Shown: piece after piece, positions 16,430 through 25,570 of the stretch | Layout of the letters: every line of letters begins with the position of its first letter | Position numbering within the stretch: the stretch's first letter is position 1 | NCBI GenBank assembly: GCA_019236735.1 | Contig: JAFAIM010000062.1 | Coordinates: forward strand, 1-47,594 | Reading direction: 5' to 3' | DNA: 47,594 nt | From: Burkholderiaceae bacterium | GTDB lineage: Bacteria > Pseudomonadota > Gammaproteobacteria > Burkholderiales > Burkholderiaceae_F | Notes under the pieces: model-generated | Told to the model about the DNA's origin: nothing | The model's database searches: none | What the model saw: the letters and a program-made list of their open reading frames with translations, nothing else | Made by a program: the position numbers and the translations under genes

Positions 16430-17227
16430 TTATCCGCCGATGAAGCGGGGGGTGCGGCGCGCCCGGAAGGCGGCAACCCCCTCGCGATAATCCAGGCTGC
16501 CGCCCAGTTCGCGCAGGAACGCGCTCTCCAGATCCAGGCTGGCTTCGAGCGTCTGCGAAGCCGCGGCCAGCATCGCCTGTTTGGTGCGAGCGAAGCTGAG
16601 CGTGGGCCCTTCGGCCAGCCGCGCAACGATCGAGCGTGCACGTTCGCCGAGCTGCTCGTCCGGCACGGCCTCCCAAATCAGTCCCCAGGCTTGTGCATCA
16701 GCGGCCTCGACCGGCTCTCCCAACAGCGAAATTCCGATTGCTCGCGCAGGACCGACCAGGCGCGGAAGCGTCCAGGTACCCCCCGCGCCGGGTAACAGTC
16801 CGAGGCGGCAGACCGGTTGCAAGAAAGTGGCCGACCGCGCGGCAATGACGATGTCGCACGCGAGCGCGATATTGGCCCCCGCTCCGGCGGCCACGCCGTT
16901 CACCGCTGCCACGACGGGAATCGGCAGGTCCCGAATCGCCAGCACGACCGGCCGATAGCCGTTGTCGAACACCGCGCCCAGATCCACGGCGCCAAGCGCC
17001 GGATCGACCGATTCGTCGTCTAGATCCTGACCGGTACAGAAGGCGCGCCCTGCCCCGGTGATCAGGAGACACCGCGCTGAGGAATCCAGCCGCACAGCAG
17101 CCAGAGCGGTCGCCAGCTCGCCCAACATCTGGCGCGTCAGGGCATTGAGGCGATCGGGACGGTTCAGCGTGATGGTGGCAACGCCTTGCGCGGTGTGTAG
17201 CTCGATGTTCTCGAAGGGGGGCGCCAT
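16430..17227 (-). CDS. Enoyl-CoA hydratase/isomerase (PaaG-like), atypical active site
   Basis: A 265-residue crotonase-fold protein most like PaaG-type 2-(1,2-epoxy-1,2-dihydrophenyl)acetyl-CoA isomerases in its middle and C-terminal parts (GGTWTLPRLVGPARA, EAADAQAWGLIWE, DYREGVAAF). Oxyanion-hole segments GRAFCTGQDLD and GVAAGAGANIALACD are present. The catalytic acids are missing. At the position of crotonase Glu144 there is V139, at that of Glu164 there is G165, and the isomerase acid of PaaG (PDxGG) is replaced in PGAGG (G147). The assigned reaction is therefore uncertain. No other phenylacetate genes are nearby. It is divergent from the PIMT gene and probably shares its regulatory gap. 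Confidence 0.85.
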   Translation of the reverse strand: MAPPFENIELHTAQGVATITLNRPDRLNALTRQMLGELATALAAVRLDSSARCLLITGAGRAFCTGQDLDDESVDPALGAVDLGAVFDNGYRPVVLAIRDLPIPVVAAVNGVAAGAGANIALACDIVIAARSATFLQPVCRLGLLPGAGGTWTLPRLVGPARAIGISLLGEPVEAADAQAWGLIWEAVPDEQLGERARSIVARLAEGPTLSFARTKQAMLAAASQTLEASLDLESAFLRELGGSLDYREGVAAFRARRTPRFIGG

Positions 17228-17302
17228 GGGAGCATTTCGGGTTTCGCACCATATTATCGGCGATTGGTCGCAAGGATCGCGATCGGCGATCGGTCGGATT
17301 GA

Positions 17303-17308
17303 TAGAAT
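17303..17308 (+). promoter_or_regulatory. Candidate -10 box for the PIMT-like/tolC unit
   Basis: TAGAAT lies about 75 bp upstream of the PIMT-like start, in the gap shared with the divergent crotonase gene. No good -35 is visible at the right spacing. Nearby CGATCGGCGATCGGTCGG is repetitive and could be an operator. Confidence 0.35.
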
Positions 17309-17379
17309 CCGCCGTCCTTCCAACTCTCCAATCCGATGTCCGCCGGCCGAGAAGGGAATGGGACGTGGAGGAATGGGAC

Positions 17380-18042
17380 ATGGAACATGCCCGCGCGAAC
17401 ATGATCGAGCAGCAGATCCGTCCGTGGGATGTGCTGGATCAGACTGTGCTCGATCTGCTGTACACCGTGCGGCGCGAGGAGTTCGTCCCGCCACAGATGC
17501 GTTCGCTGGCGTTCGCGGACACCGAGCTGCCGCTTCGCATCGATGGCGTCGATACGGGCGAAACGATGATGTCGCCGAAGGTCGAGGCGCGCCTGCTGCA
17601 GGAGCTGGGAATCCAGGCCCACGAGACGGTGCTGGAGGTGGGAACCGGCTCCGGCTATATGACGGCGCTTGCCGCGCACCGCGCACGGTCGGTACTGTCG
17701 ATCGAGATCGATGGGCGCCTGTGCGGGTTCGGTACGGCCAACCTGCAACGCGCCGGCATTCGGAACGCGAACGTGCAACTGGGTGACGGCGCACTCGGCT
17801 GCAGCGAGCACGCCCCATACGATGTCATCATCATTTCGGGATCGCTGCCGGTGCTGCCCGACGCGCTGCTCCAGCAATTGCGGATCGGCGGGCGGATCGC
17901 GGCGATCGTGGGAGATGCGCCGGCGATGACCGCGCAGATCGTCACGCGCATCTCGGAGACGGCCACCGACACGCTGCCGCTGTTCGAAACGTGCCTGAAG
18001 CCACTGCGCAATGCGTGGCGGCCCGATCCGTTCCGGTTCTGA
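17380..18042 (+). CDS. Protein-L-isoaspartate O-methyltransferase family protein
   Basis: A 220-residue SAM methyltransferase of the PCMT family, which repairs isoaspartyl residues. The N-terminal MIEQQIRPWDVLD is typical of the variant found next to tolC in betaproteobacteria. SAM motif I reads VLEVGTGSGY near residue 86-95. The aspartate-containing post-II region reads YDVIIISGSLPVLP. ATG 17380 is preceded by GGAGGAA, supporting this start over an upstream in-frame one. It is followed 37 bp later by tolC. The rhodanese gene often found between these two in Burkholderiales is absent. In this subfamily true isoaspartate activity is not proven. Confidence 0.9.
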   Translation: MEHARANMIEQQIRPWDVLDQTVLDLLYTVRREEFVPPQMRSLAFADTELPLRIDGVDTGETMMSPKVEARLLQELGIQAHETVLEVGTGSGYMTALAAHRARSVLSIEIDGRLCGFGTANLQRAGIRNANVQLGDGALGCSEHAPYDVIIISGSLPVLPDALLQQLRIGGRIAAIVGDAPAMTAQIVTRISETATDTLPLFETCLKPLRNAWRPDPFRF

Positions 18043-18079
18043 CACTGTCCCGGCATTTTCGCGGCAGGAGGGGGAGACG

Positions 18080-19459
18080 ATGTTCGTGCAACTTGTGTTG
18101 CGCACCTGTCGTGCGGAAAATTGGTGCGCGCGAACGCTGACCGCGCTTGCAGCTGCCGGCGCATCCGCGGCCAGCTTGGCCGCCGGAACCGACCTGGCGA
18201 CGGTTCTGAACGAAGCGCTGAACAACGATCCGGTGTTCGGCTCGGCCCGCTTCACCGAACAGGCCGGTGCCGAGGCGGAACCGCAGGCGCGTGCCGCTCT
18301 GTTGCCGAACGTCTCGCTCTCTGCCAGCCTGAACGAGACGCGCTACCACCTGGTGTCCGACGATCCCGCCGTGCAGCCGAGCTTCGTCCAGACCTTCACG
18401 AGCTGGGGCCCGACGTTGCAGGTGGCACTGCCGTTGTACCGCGCACAGCTGTGGGACTCACTGTCGCAGTCGAAACTGTCCGTGCGTCAAAGCGAGCTGC
18501 AGTTCGCACAGGCCCGCGAAGACCTGATCGTGCGGGTGGCGCAGGCGTATTTCGACGTGCTCGCCTCCAGCGACGCCCTGGCAGCGATCGAGACGAACAA
18601 GCGGGCGATTTCCGAGCAACTAGCGCAGGCCCAGCGCGAGTTCGAAGTTGGTACCAAGACGATCGTCGACACGCACGAGGCCAAAGCGCGTTACGACCTG
18701 GCGGTGGCGCAGGAGCAGGTCGCGCTGGGTGATCTGGTCGTGAAGAAGAGCGCGCTGCAGGCGATCATCGGGAGCGATGCGGGTGACCTGGCGCCGCTGC
18801 GCGACCAACCCGCGCTGGCGGCGCCGCAACCATCCAACGTCGAAGCGTGGGCGCACGGTGCCGAGCAGAACAATTATTCGGTGCTCGCCGCGCGCGCGGC
18901 CTCCGAGATCGCAGAGCGCGAGACGAAGCGCGCGCGCGACGCCTACCGCCCGACGCTGGATCTTAGCGGCAGCGTGCAGTGGCAACACGCGAACAACGGT
19001 TCGCCGACGCAGCTGTTCACCCAGAACACGACGGCCGGAACGATCGGGCTGATCGCCACCGTTCCGCTGTATACCGGCGATCTGCTGCAGAGCCGAATCC
19101 GCGAGGCCCACGCCAACGAACACCGAGCCGAGCAGGACTTGGAGACCGCCCGCCGCAACGCCGCGCAATCGGCGCGCCAGGCCTACACCGGCACCGACTA
19201 TGGCCTCGCACAGGTGCGGGCGCTGGAGTCGGCGGAAGCGTCGGCCAAGACCCAGCTCGAGTCCACCCGTGTGGGCTATGAAGTGGGCGTGCGGATCAAC
19301 CTGGACGTGCTCAACGCCAACACGCAGCTGTTCAACACGCAGCGCGACTTGAAGAAGGCCCGCTACGACTTCCTGGTCAACGGTCTACGGCTGAAGGCAG
19401 CGGCCGGAACGTTGGAGGACAAGGACGTGCAGGCGATCAATTCGATGTTGCAGAAGTAG
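18080..19459 (+). CDS. tolC: TolC family type I secretion outer-membrane protein
   Basis: A 459-residue outer-membrane channel-tunnel protein. The N-terminal signal (hydrophobic LTALAAAGASAASLAAG) precedes two OEP repeats. The first starts TDLATVLNEALNNDP and the second begins around NVEAWAHGAEQNNYSVLAARA. The helical hairpins are rich in Ala, Glu, Arg and Gln, and the C-terminal block SRVGYEVG-like (STRVGYEVGVRINLDVLNA) is the TolC hallmark. It forms a trimer through which RND and type I exporters work. ATG 18080 follows AGGAGGGGGAGA. It is co-directional with the PIMT-like gene. Confidence 0.95.
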   Translation: MFVQLVLRTCRAENWCARTLTALAAAGASAASLAAGTDLATVLNEALNNDPVFGSARFTEQAGAEAEPQARAALLPNVSLSASLNETRYHLVSDDPAVQPSFVQTFTSWGPTLQVALPLYRAQLWDSLSQSKLSVRQSELQFAQAREDLIVRVAQAYFDVLASSDALAAIETNKRAISEQLAQAQREFEVGTKTIVDTHEAKARYDLAVAQEQVALGDLVVKKSALQAIIGSDAGDLAPLRDQPALAAPQPSNVEAWAHGAEQNNYSVLAARAASEIAERETKRARDAYRPTLDLSGSVQWQHANNGSPTQLFTQNTTAGTIGLIATVPLYTGDLLQSRIREAHANEHRAEQDLETARRNAAQSARQAYTGTDYGLAQVRALESAEASAKTQLESTRVGYEVGVRINLDVLNANTQLFNTQRDLKKARYDFLVNGLRLKAAAGTLEDKDVQAINSMLQK

Positions 19460-19496
19460 CGCGCCCGCAAGGTGTTGGAAGAGGGTATTGGCAAAT

Positions 19497-19514
19497 GTAG
19501 CACCATTGTGCTAC
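19497..19514. promoter_or_regulatory. Operator palindrome of the CopG/ParE-type operon
   Basis: GTAGCACCATTGTGCTAC is a perfect 7-bp inverted repeat with a 4-bp spacer. A weak TTGGCA (19488-19493) lies just upstream and a TACGCT (19512-19517) overlaps its right arm, as expected for autorepression by a ribbon-helix-helix antitoxin. Confidence 0.7.
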
Positions 19515-19547
19515 GCTTTCGCACCCTCTACCGCCCGGGGTTGCCTG

Positions 19548-19832
19548 ATGTCCACCACCACGATCCGCTTGCCCGAAGATTTGAAGGCGCGTGTCGCCGC
19601 AGCAGCCGCGCGCGCCGGCAAAACACCACACAGCTTTATCCTGGAAGCTGTTGCCGAAAAAACGGAGCAGGCGGAGCGGCGCAACGAATTCTACGATCTG
19701 GGCGAGAAACGCTTCGCCCAGATCGTCAAGTCTGGCGAGGCGATCCCGTGGAGCGAAATGCGCAAGTACCTGGAAGATCGACTGGCAGGAAAAAAGCCGC
19801 CGCGACCCAAGTCTCGGAAGTTTTCTCCATGA
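19548..19832 (+). CDS. CopG-family ribbon-helix-helix antitoxin
   Basis: A 94-residue protein. Residues 1-45 form a ribbon-helix-helix DNA-binding domain (TTTIRLPEDLKARVAAAAA, then AGKTPHSFILEAV). The C-terminal half is charged and presumably wraps the toxin. The start at ATG 19548 is set by the RHH motif, which must begin at the N-terminus. The stop is one base before the toxin ATG, so the two are translationally coupled. A perfect palindrome 34 bp upstream is the likely binding site. It lies between tolC and waaA, which are usually adjacent in related genomes. Confidence 0.88.
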   Translation: MSTTTIRLPEDLKARVAAAAARAGKTPHSFILEAVAEKTEQAERRNEFYDLGEKRFAQIVKSGEAIPWSEMRKYLEDRLAGKKPPRPKSRKFSP

Positions 19833-19833
19833 T

Positions 19834-20130
19834 ATGGCACGGCTCGAACTTGGAAGACATCTCAACGATGATTTCGATCGAATCTTCGACCACCTGGCTC
19901 AGTACGATCTCGAGCACGCAGTCGAGCGCATCGGAGAAATCAGCGCGGCGCTTTCTGTCCTCGAGACGAACCCGCTGATCGGCCGGCCGGTACAAGGCGG
20001 AAACCGCGAGTTGGTCATTGGCCGCGGGGCGCGCGGTTACGTGGCTCTGTATCGCTACGTGCAGGAAATCGATATCGTGTTCGTGGTTGCGCTGCGCAGT
20101 CAGCGCGAGGCCGGGTACAAACACGAGTGA
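19834..20130 (+). CDS. RelE/ParE-family toxin
   Basis: A 98-residue basic protein of the RelE/ParE superfamily. The helical hairpin at the start (DDFDRIFDHLAQYDLEHAVE) and the beta-sheet segments PLIGRPV, YVALYRYV and IDIVFVVALRSQREAGY follow the ParE plan, with the usual ending HxRxAGY seen here as LRSQREAGY. ParE members poison gyrase and RelE members cleave mRNA on the ribosome. The absence of an obvious RelE catalytic set favours ParE. ATG 19834 lies 1 bp after the antitoxin stop. It is convergent with waaA. Confidence 0.87.
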   Translation: MARLELGRHLNDDFDRIFDHLAQYDLEHAVERIGEISAALSVLETNPLIGRPVQGGNRELVIGRGARGYVALYRYVQEIDIVFVVALRSQREAGYKHE

Positions 20131-20193
20131 TTGCGAAAGAGCTCACTCGCCCTTCGACTGGACTCGCCTTCGTTAACCGATTCTCGACAGACT

Positions 20194-21510
20194 TTATTTC
20201 CGACCATCACCCCCGAGCACACGATCGATCAGCTCGACCGTACGATCGGTGGCACCGCGGTGCGCCTGCGCGAACGCAACAGCAGCCTCTGACATCCGGC
20301 GGCGCCGCTGCGAATCGGCCCGCAGCTCGAGCAGCGCTTGGACCGCCTCGCGCGCGTCGCGCACCTGCAACGCTGCCCCGCATGCGAGCGCATCGGCCGC
20401 TGACTGCGCAAAGTTGAACATGTGCGGCCCGAAGATCACCGGGCAACCGCATGCGCACGCCTCGATCAAGTTCTGACCACCGAGCGGGGCAAGGCTGCCG
20501 CCGATCAACGCTGCGTCGGCCATCGCGTAGTACGTTGCCATCTCTCCCATCGAATCGCCGAGCAGCACGCAGGAGTCGACCGGCATCGAGGAAAATCCGG
20601 CGCGCCGCACCACCGGCGCACCGAGCGCCTCCAGTTGCCGCGCCACTTCGTCGAAGCGCTGCGGATGGCGTGGCACAAACAGCAGGACGGGCGGCGCCGC
20701 GTTCAGCGGCGGCGGCAGTGCCGCCGTCAACGCATCGACAATCGCCCGCTCTTCGCCCTCCCGCGTGCTGGCAAACATCCAGACCGTGCGGCCTCCCAGA
20801 CGCGCGCGCAGACCGCGGCCGGCTTCGACCTGCGCGGACGGAGGCGCCGAGTCGAATTTCAGGTTGCCGGTAACCTCGATCGGCCCCTGGTACAGCTGGC
20901 GCCAGCGGGCCTGGTCGGCCCCCGACTGAGCGGCAACAGCCGTAAGGGCGGCGGCCGCCGGGCGCATCAGAGATGGCCAGCGCAGCGCTCGCGTCAGCGA
21001 GCGCTCGGAAAGCCGCGCATTGACCAGCAGCACCGGCACCCCCGCCCGCTGCGCCTCGCGCTGCAGGTTCGGCCAGATCTCCGTTTCCAGCAACACCAGG
21101 ATCGACGGCCGCACCTCGCCTAAGAACCGGCGCACAGCGCCGGGCAGATCGTATGGCAGGTAGCGCTGGGTGAGGCGGCCGGCGAGCCGTTGCAGCAGCG
21201 GTTGCGCCGCTTCTCGCCCGGTCGGGGTCATGTGGGTAATGACGAAGCGGGCATGTGGATATCGGGCCGCCAACGCATCGATCAGAGGCTCCGCCGCACG
21301 AGTTTCGCCGACTGACACCGCGTGCAGCCAGAACGTCCGCGAGGCAGCACCGGCCTGCGGCTGCGGCGGGCCGATCCCTGTGAAGCGCTCGCGCCAGTGT
21401 CCGCGGTACTGGGGCTGGCGCAGGCTGCGCAGCAGAAGGTAGCCGGCAGCGAACGGCAGCGCCAGGTACCAGCCGAACGTATACAGGCGGCGCGCCAGAA
21501 CGTCCGTCAT
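20194..21510 (-). CDS. waaA: 3-deoxy-D-manno-octulosonic acid transferase (WaaA/KdtA)
   Basis: A 438-residue inner-membrane-associated GT30 enzyme that transfers Kdo to lipid IV-A. An N-terminal hydrophobic segment (TFGWYLALPFAAGYLLLRSL) anchors it. HAVSVGETRAAEPL carries the catalytic Glu of the family. The C-terminal nucleotide-sugar site is seen in GGSLAPLGGQNLIEACACG and the nearby FGPHMFNF. ATG 21510 was chosen because upstream codons are low-complexity Ala/Thr. It lies downstream of waaC on the same strand with a 70-bp gap. Confidence 0.95.
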   Translation of the reverse strand: MTDVLARRLYTFGWYLALPFAAGYLLLRSLRQPQYRGHWRERFTGIGPPQPQAGAASRTFWLHAVSVGETRAAEPLIDALAARYPHARFVITHMTPTGREAAQPLLQRLAGRLTQRYLPYDLPGAVRRFLGEVRPSILVLLETEIWPNLQREAQRAGVPVLLVNARLSERSLTRALRWPSLMRPAAAALTAVAAQSGADQARWRQLYQGPIEVTGNLKFDSAPPSAQVEAGRGLRARLGGRTVWMFASTREGEERAIVDALTAALPPPLNAAPPVLLFVPRHPQRFDEVARQLEALGAPVVRRAGFSSMPVDSCVLLGDSMGEMATYYAMADAALIGGSLAPLGGQNLIEACACGCPVIFGPHMFNFAQSAADALACGAALQVRDAREAVQALLELRADSQRRRRMSEAAVAFAQAHRGATDRTVELIDRVLGGDGRK

Positions 21511-21580
21511 ATCGGTCGCAGTTGTGGCTGTGGTCGCGGTTGCGGCTGCTTTCTGCAACCGTTGGTGGAGTGGATCACGC

Positions 21581-22561
21581 TCAGCGGCGCTGCGCGGCCG
21601 CCAGAACGTGGCGGGCGGCGTCGATCACGTCTTCGGCGCTTGGAGGATCGGCAACTCCGCCCAAATTGACGCGCCGATCGTCGGCCTTCAGCCCGACCCG
21701 TGCGGGGTCGTAGTCGCAAAAGATTCCGATTGTCGGCGCTCCGACCGCCGCAGCCCAGTGCGTCAACCCGGTGTCCAGGCCGACGACCACGTCGGCGCGA
21801 GCGCACACCGCCGCAAGGGTGTCCAGTTGCGCGGGCGGAGCAACGCGAGCAGCGTGCATCGGCGCCGCGCGGCGAACCGTGTCGCCTCGCTCGCGCTCGC
21901 TGCCCCACACCAGCACACTGGCGAGCCCCTGCTCGGCCAGCCATTCCTCCACCAAGCGCCAGTTCTCGTCCGACCACAGCTTGGTCGCACGGCTGGCATT
22001 GGTCAGCAGCAGTGCGAAACGCTGTTCGGCGATCCACGGCCGCAATTGTTCGGATGACATTTTCGGCACGCGAATGCCGAAATCGACCGCGCCGCCGACA
22101 CCGTAGCCGAACGCCTTGGCGGTTAGCAAGCGAGCGCGATCGATCGCGTGCAGCGTCGGATCGACGCTGATGCGCCGATCGTAGAACCAGGAGGCGGCGC
22201 GCTCGCGTGCACTGCGCCCGCAAGGCCCCGCCACCGGGCCGCGCGCCCAGCGCGCGACGAACGCACTCTTGACCAGGCCTTGCAGGTCCAGCACGCGATC
22301 GTAGGAGTTCTCGCGCAGCGCCCTGCGCGCGGCGCTGATCTCGCTCCAGGTAGTCGACCGCAGCAGGCGGCCGCGCCAGCGGCGCAAGCCGATCGGGATC
22401 ACGCGCGCAACGTCACGATGCAGCCCCGGGATATCGGCGAAGGCCTCCTCGACGACCCAGTCGATCCGTGCGCCGGGATGATGGCGCGCCAGATCGGTCA
22501 CCGCCGGCAACGCATGCACCACATCGCCCATCGACGAGGTCTTGACGATCAGCGCACGCAC
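21581..22561 (-). CDS. waaC: Lipopolysaccharide heptosyltransferase I (WaaC)
   Basis: A 326-residue GT9 enzyme that adds the first L-glycero-D-manno-heptose to Kdo2-lipid A. The N-terminal VKTSSMGDVVHALPAVTDL is diagnostic of WaaC, with the catalytic Asp in SSMGDVVH. The C-terminal ADP-heptose site is VVGLDTGLTHWAAAVGAPT. The start is GTG at 22561. It lies between the phosphohexomutase gene (22 bp upstream) and waaA in a leftward LPS-core operon. Confidence 0.95.
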   Translation of the reverse strand: MRALIVKTSSMGDVVHALPAVTDLARHHPGARIDWVVEEAFADIPGLHRDVARVIPIGLRRWRGRLLRSTTWSEISAARRALRENSYDRVLDLQGLVKSAFVARWARGPVAGPCGRSARERAASWFYDRRISVDPTLHAIDRARLLTAKAFGYGVGGAVDFGIRVPKMSSEQLRPWIAEQRFALLLTNASRATKLWSDENWRLVEEWLAEQGLASVLVWGSERERGDTVRRAAPMHAARVAPPAQLDTLAAVCARADVVVGLDTGLTHWAAAVGAPTIGIFCDYDPARVGLKADDRRVNLGGVADPPSAEDVIDAARHVLAAAQRR

Positions 22562-22582
22562 GGGCAGGTCGGCATTCCCCGG

Positions 22583-23980
22583 CTAGAACGGCAACTGTGC
22601 CGCGGGTTGAACCTCCAGGATGGCGCGCCGGAAGTCGGCCTGGATTCGAGCCAATGCTTCGTGGTCGTCCGCCTCGAATCGCAGCACGACCACGGGGGTG
22701 GTGTTGGACGGCCGCGCCAGTCCGAATCCGTCGGCGTATTCGACCCGTACGCCGTCGATCGTGATCAGCTGCTGCGCTCCCGCAAAGCGAGCTTGCTTGC
22801 GCAGCCTTTCGACCAACTCGAAGTTTTCGCCTTCGGCCGTCTTCCAGTGCAGTTCGGGTGTGCACACGGCGTCAGGCAGCGCGTTCAGAATCGCCGAAGG
22901 GTCGGCCTCCCGGCTCAGCAGCTCCAGCAAGCGCGCGCCCGCGTACAGACCGTCGTCGAACCCATACCACCGGTCGTTGAAGAACAGGTGCCCACTCATC
23001 TCGCCTGCGAACGGCGCTTGCGTTTCCCGCAGCTTGGCCTTGATCAGCGAATGGCCCGTGCGCCACATCGTCGGCCGCCCTCCGTGTTGCCGGATCCACG
23101 GGGCGAGGTTGCGCGTGCATTTGACATCAAACACGATCTCGCCGCCCGGGTGTCCGGCCAGCACATCGCGCGCGAACAGCATGATCTGGCGGTCCGGGTA
23201 GATGATGCTGCCGTCCTTGGTGACGACACCCAGGCGATCGCCGTCGCCGTCGAACGCCAGCCCGAGCTCGGCGTCGGTCGTTCGCAGGGCATTGATCAGG
23301 TCCTGCAGATTCTCCGGATGGGCGGGATCCGGGTGGTGGTTCGGGAAGGTGCCGTCGACCTCGCAAAACAGCTCGACAACGCGGCATCCGAGCGCCCGGA
23401 ACAGACGCGGCGCGATCGCTCCGGCGACGCCGTTACCGCAATCCACCGCAACCGTCATTGGCCGTGCCAGCCTCACGTCGCCAGCGATCCGCTCGATGTA
23501 CGCCTCGTCGATTTGCTCGGAACGCAGCCGGCCCGGAGCAGGCGACCGTACGAGATCGCCAGATTCGATTCGCTGCCGCAGAGCCTGCAAACCCTCGCCG
23601 TACAGCGCGTGCCCGGCCAAAACGAGCTTCATCCCGTTGTATTGCGGCGGATTGTGGCTGCCCGTGATCGAAACTCCCGAGCTCGTGCCCAGGTGGTAGG
23701 TGGCGAAGTACAGCATCGGCGTGGCAACCATTCCGATGTCGACCACGCCGCAGCCGGTCGAGCGGATGCCCTCGGTAAGCGCGTCACGCAAAGCGGGGCC
23801 GGAGAGGCGGCCGTCGCGGCCAACGGCGATGTCGCGCACCGTCTGAGTGCGCGCCTGCGAACCGAGCGCGGCGCCGATTGCGCGCGCTGCTGCCGGTGTG
23901 AGCGACCCGTCTACGACACCGCGCACGTCGTAGGCTTTGAACAGGGACGGATCGATGGAAGGGGCGCGACCGTCGTGCAT
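22583..23980 (-). CDS. Phosphomannomutase/phosphoglucomutase
   Basis: A 465-residue alpha-D-phosphohexomutase (AlgC/ManB type) interconverting hexose 6- and 1-phosphates, and so feeding GDP-mannose, UDP-glucose and dTDP-rhamnose synthesis. PSLFKAYDVRGV marks the N-terminus. The phosphoserine loop TGSHNPPQYNG is near residue 105-115, the metal loop DGDGDRLG follows around 245, and the sugar loop is GEMSGHLFF. ATG 23980 was chosen for the match to family length. It is divergent from pgi with 54 bp between starts and is upstream of waaC in the leftward unit. Confidence 0.93.
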   Translation of the reverse strand: MHDGRAPSIDPSLFKAYDVRGVVDGSLTPAAARAIGAALGSQARTQTVRDIAVGRDGRLSGPALRDALTEGIRSTGCGVVDIGMVATPMLYFATYHLGTSSGVSITGSHNPPQYNGMKLVLAGHALYGEGLQALRQRIESGDLVRSPAPGRLRSEQIDEAYIERIAGDVRLARPMTVAVDCGNGVAGAIAPRLFRALGCRVVELFCEVDGTFPNHHPDPAHPENLQDLINALRTTDAELGLAFDGDGDRLGVVTKDGSIIYPDRQIMLFARDVLAGHPGGEIVFDVKCTRNLAPWIRQHGGRPTMWRTGHSLIKAKLRETQAPFAGEMSGHLFFNDRWYGFDDGLYAGARLLELLSREADPSAILNALPDAVCTPELHWKTAEGENFELVERLRKQARFAGAQQLITIDGVRVEYADGFGLARPSNTTPVVVLRFEADDHEALARIQADFRRAILEVQPAAQLPF

Positions 23981-23983
23981 GGA

Positions 23984-23989
23984 TACAAT
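23984..23989 (+). promoter_or_regulatory. Candidate -10 box for pgi
   Basis: TACAAT lies 46 bp upstream of the pgi start in the short gap shared with the divergent phosphohexomutase gene. No consensus -35 is visible at 16-18 bp spacing. A small CCCCGC..GCGGGG hairpin follows in the leader. Confidence 0.4.
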
Positions 23990-24034
23990 CGAGTCTAACA
24001 AAGGCCCCGCCCGATGCGCGGGGAACAACCCTGA

Positions 24035-25570
24035 ATGAATCCGGCCGACCTGCCCGAGTGGCACGCGCTCGCGCAGCGCCGCCGTGCGCTCGAACCGATC
24101 CGTATTGCCGACCTGTTCGATGACGACCCGCGGCGCGCCGAGCGCTTTTCGCTCGAGGCAGCCGGAATCCGCGCAGACCTGTCGCGCAACCGGATCGACG
24201 ACGGAACTCTGCGCGCGCTGATCGATCTTGCCAGGGCCTCGCGCCTCGAGCGGCAACGCGACGACCTGCTCGGGGGCGCCGTGGTCAACACGACCGAGGC
24301 GCGGCCGGCCTGGCACACTGCGCTGCGAGCTGATCCGAGCAATCCATCGATCGATCCACTACGCGCCGGTGGAATCTTCGCCGAGCGGGAACGCTTCCTC
24401 GGTTTCGCCGAGCAGGTGCGCGCAAGAGCCGTCACCGGCGCCGGCGGCGCGCCGATCGACACGGTGGTATGCATCGGGATCGGCGGCTCGGACCTGGGGC
24501 CGCGCCTCGTTACCGAAGCGCTCGGAGCGACCGCGGGACCGCGCGTGCGCTTTGTCGCGAACCTCGATCCGGCCGAGCTGGATGCGACGCTGGCCGGCGC
24601 AAACCCCCGCACGACCTTGCTGCTGGCGATCTCGAAGAGCTTCACGACGCTGGAGACGCTGGAAAATCTGCGCGCCGCCGTGCGCTGGTTGCAGCAGCGC
24701 GCGCCGGAGCTGGAGCCGACGCGCCACCTGGCGGCGGTCACATCTCAGCCGCAGAAGGCCGTGGGCGAAGGCGTCGATCCGCAGCGCATCTTCACATTTC
24801 CCGAGTGGGTCGGGGGGCGTTTTTCGCTCTGGTCGGCTTGCGGGCTACCGATCGCCATTGCCCACGGACGGCTCGCATTCCGCGAACTGCTGGCTGGGGC
24901 ATCCGCGATGGACGCCCACTTCGCGCACGCGCCGTTGTCGGAGAACCTGCCGGTGCTGCTGGCGATGCTGGGAGTGTGGTACTCGAACTTCTGGGGCGCT
25001 CGCTCGCGCGCGGTCGTGCCGTACTCGCAGCGCCTGGCCCGGCTGCCGGCATGGCTGCAGCAGCTCGAGATGGAAAGCCTGGGCAAGAGGGTCGACCGCG
25101 ACGGCGCGGCGCTAGCGATCGAGACGGCGCCGGTGGTATGGGGCGAGGTCGGCACCAACGCGCAGCACAGCGTGTTCCAATTCCTGCACCAGGGCACGAG
25201 CTGGGTTCCGCTGGACATCCTGCTGGTGGCAGAGAACGAGACGAGCGGGGAGCCTCGGCTGGAGCTGCTGAACCGCTTCGCGCTGGCGCAGGCCGACGCG
25301 CTAGCCTGGGGTGATTCGTTGCTGGGCGAGGCGGAGCTTGCGCCGTACCGAGCAGCCCCCGGCAACCGACCGAGCACGCTGATTCGGATCGAGCGGCTGG
25401 ACGCGCGGTCGGTGGGGGCCCTTCTGGCGTTGTATGAGCACCGCACGTTCGTGCAGGCAGCGGTGTGGGGCATCAATGCGTTCGATCAGTGGGGCGTGGA
25501 GATCGGCAAGGAATTGCTGGCGCGTCGACAGTCGCAAGGACGGTTACAAGGGAGGGGGGATGCAGGCTAA
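24035..25570 (+). CDS. pgi: Glucose-6-phosphate isomerase
   Basis: A 511-residue enzyme converting glucose 6-phosphate and fructose 6-phosphate. [17 protein letters not shown] is the phosphate-binding segment. [10 protein letters not shown] follows. [15 protein letters not shown] and [18 protein letters not shown] carry the catalytic residues, including the ring-opening His. The C-terminal [16 protein letters not shown] is the PGI signature. The gene runs 11 bp into galU. It provides the link between glycolysis and the sugar nucleotides used by the polysaccharide genes to the right. Confidence 0.96.
   Translation: MNPADLPEWHALAQRRRALEPIRIADLFDDDPRRAERFSLEAAGIRADLSRNRIDDGTLRALIDLARASRLERQRDDLLGGAVVNTTEARPAWHTALRADPSNPSIDPLRAGGIFAERERFLGFAEQVRARAVTGAGGAPIDTVVCIGIGGSDLGPRLVTEALGATAGPRVRFVANLDPAELDATLAGANPRTTLLLAISKSFTTLETLENLRAAVRWLQQRAPELEPTRHLAAVTSQPQKAVGEGVDPQRIFTFPEWVGGRFSLWSACGLPIAIAHGRLAFRELLAGASAMDAHFAHAPLSENLPVLLAMLGVWYSNFWGARSRAVVPYSQRLARLPAWLQQLEMESLGKRVDRDGAALAIETAPVVWGEVGTNAQHSVFQFLHQGTSWVPLDILLVAENETSGEPRLELLNRFALAQADALAWGDSLLGEAELAPYRAAPGNRPSTLIRIERLDARSVGALLALYEHRTFVQAAVWGINAFDQWGVEIGKELLARRQSQGRLQGRGDAG

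Noticed and set aside
22148..23998. A 616-codon open frame on the + strand opposite waaC and the phosphohexomutase
   Set aside because: It crosses two well-identified - strand genes and shows no motif; it is a shadow frame.
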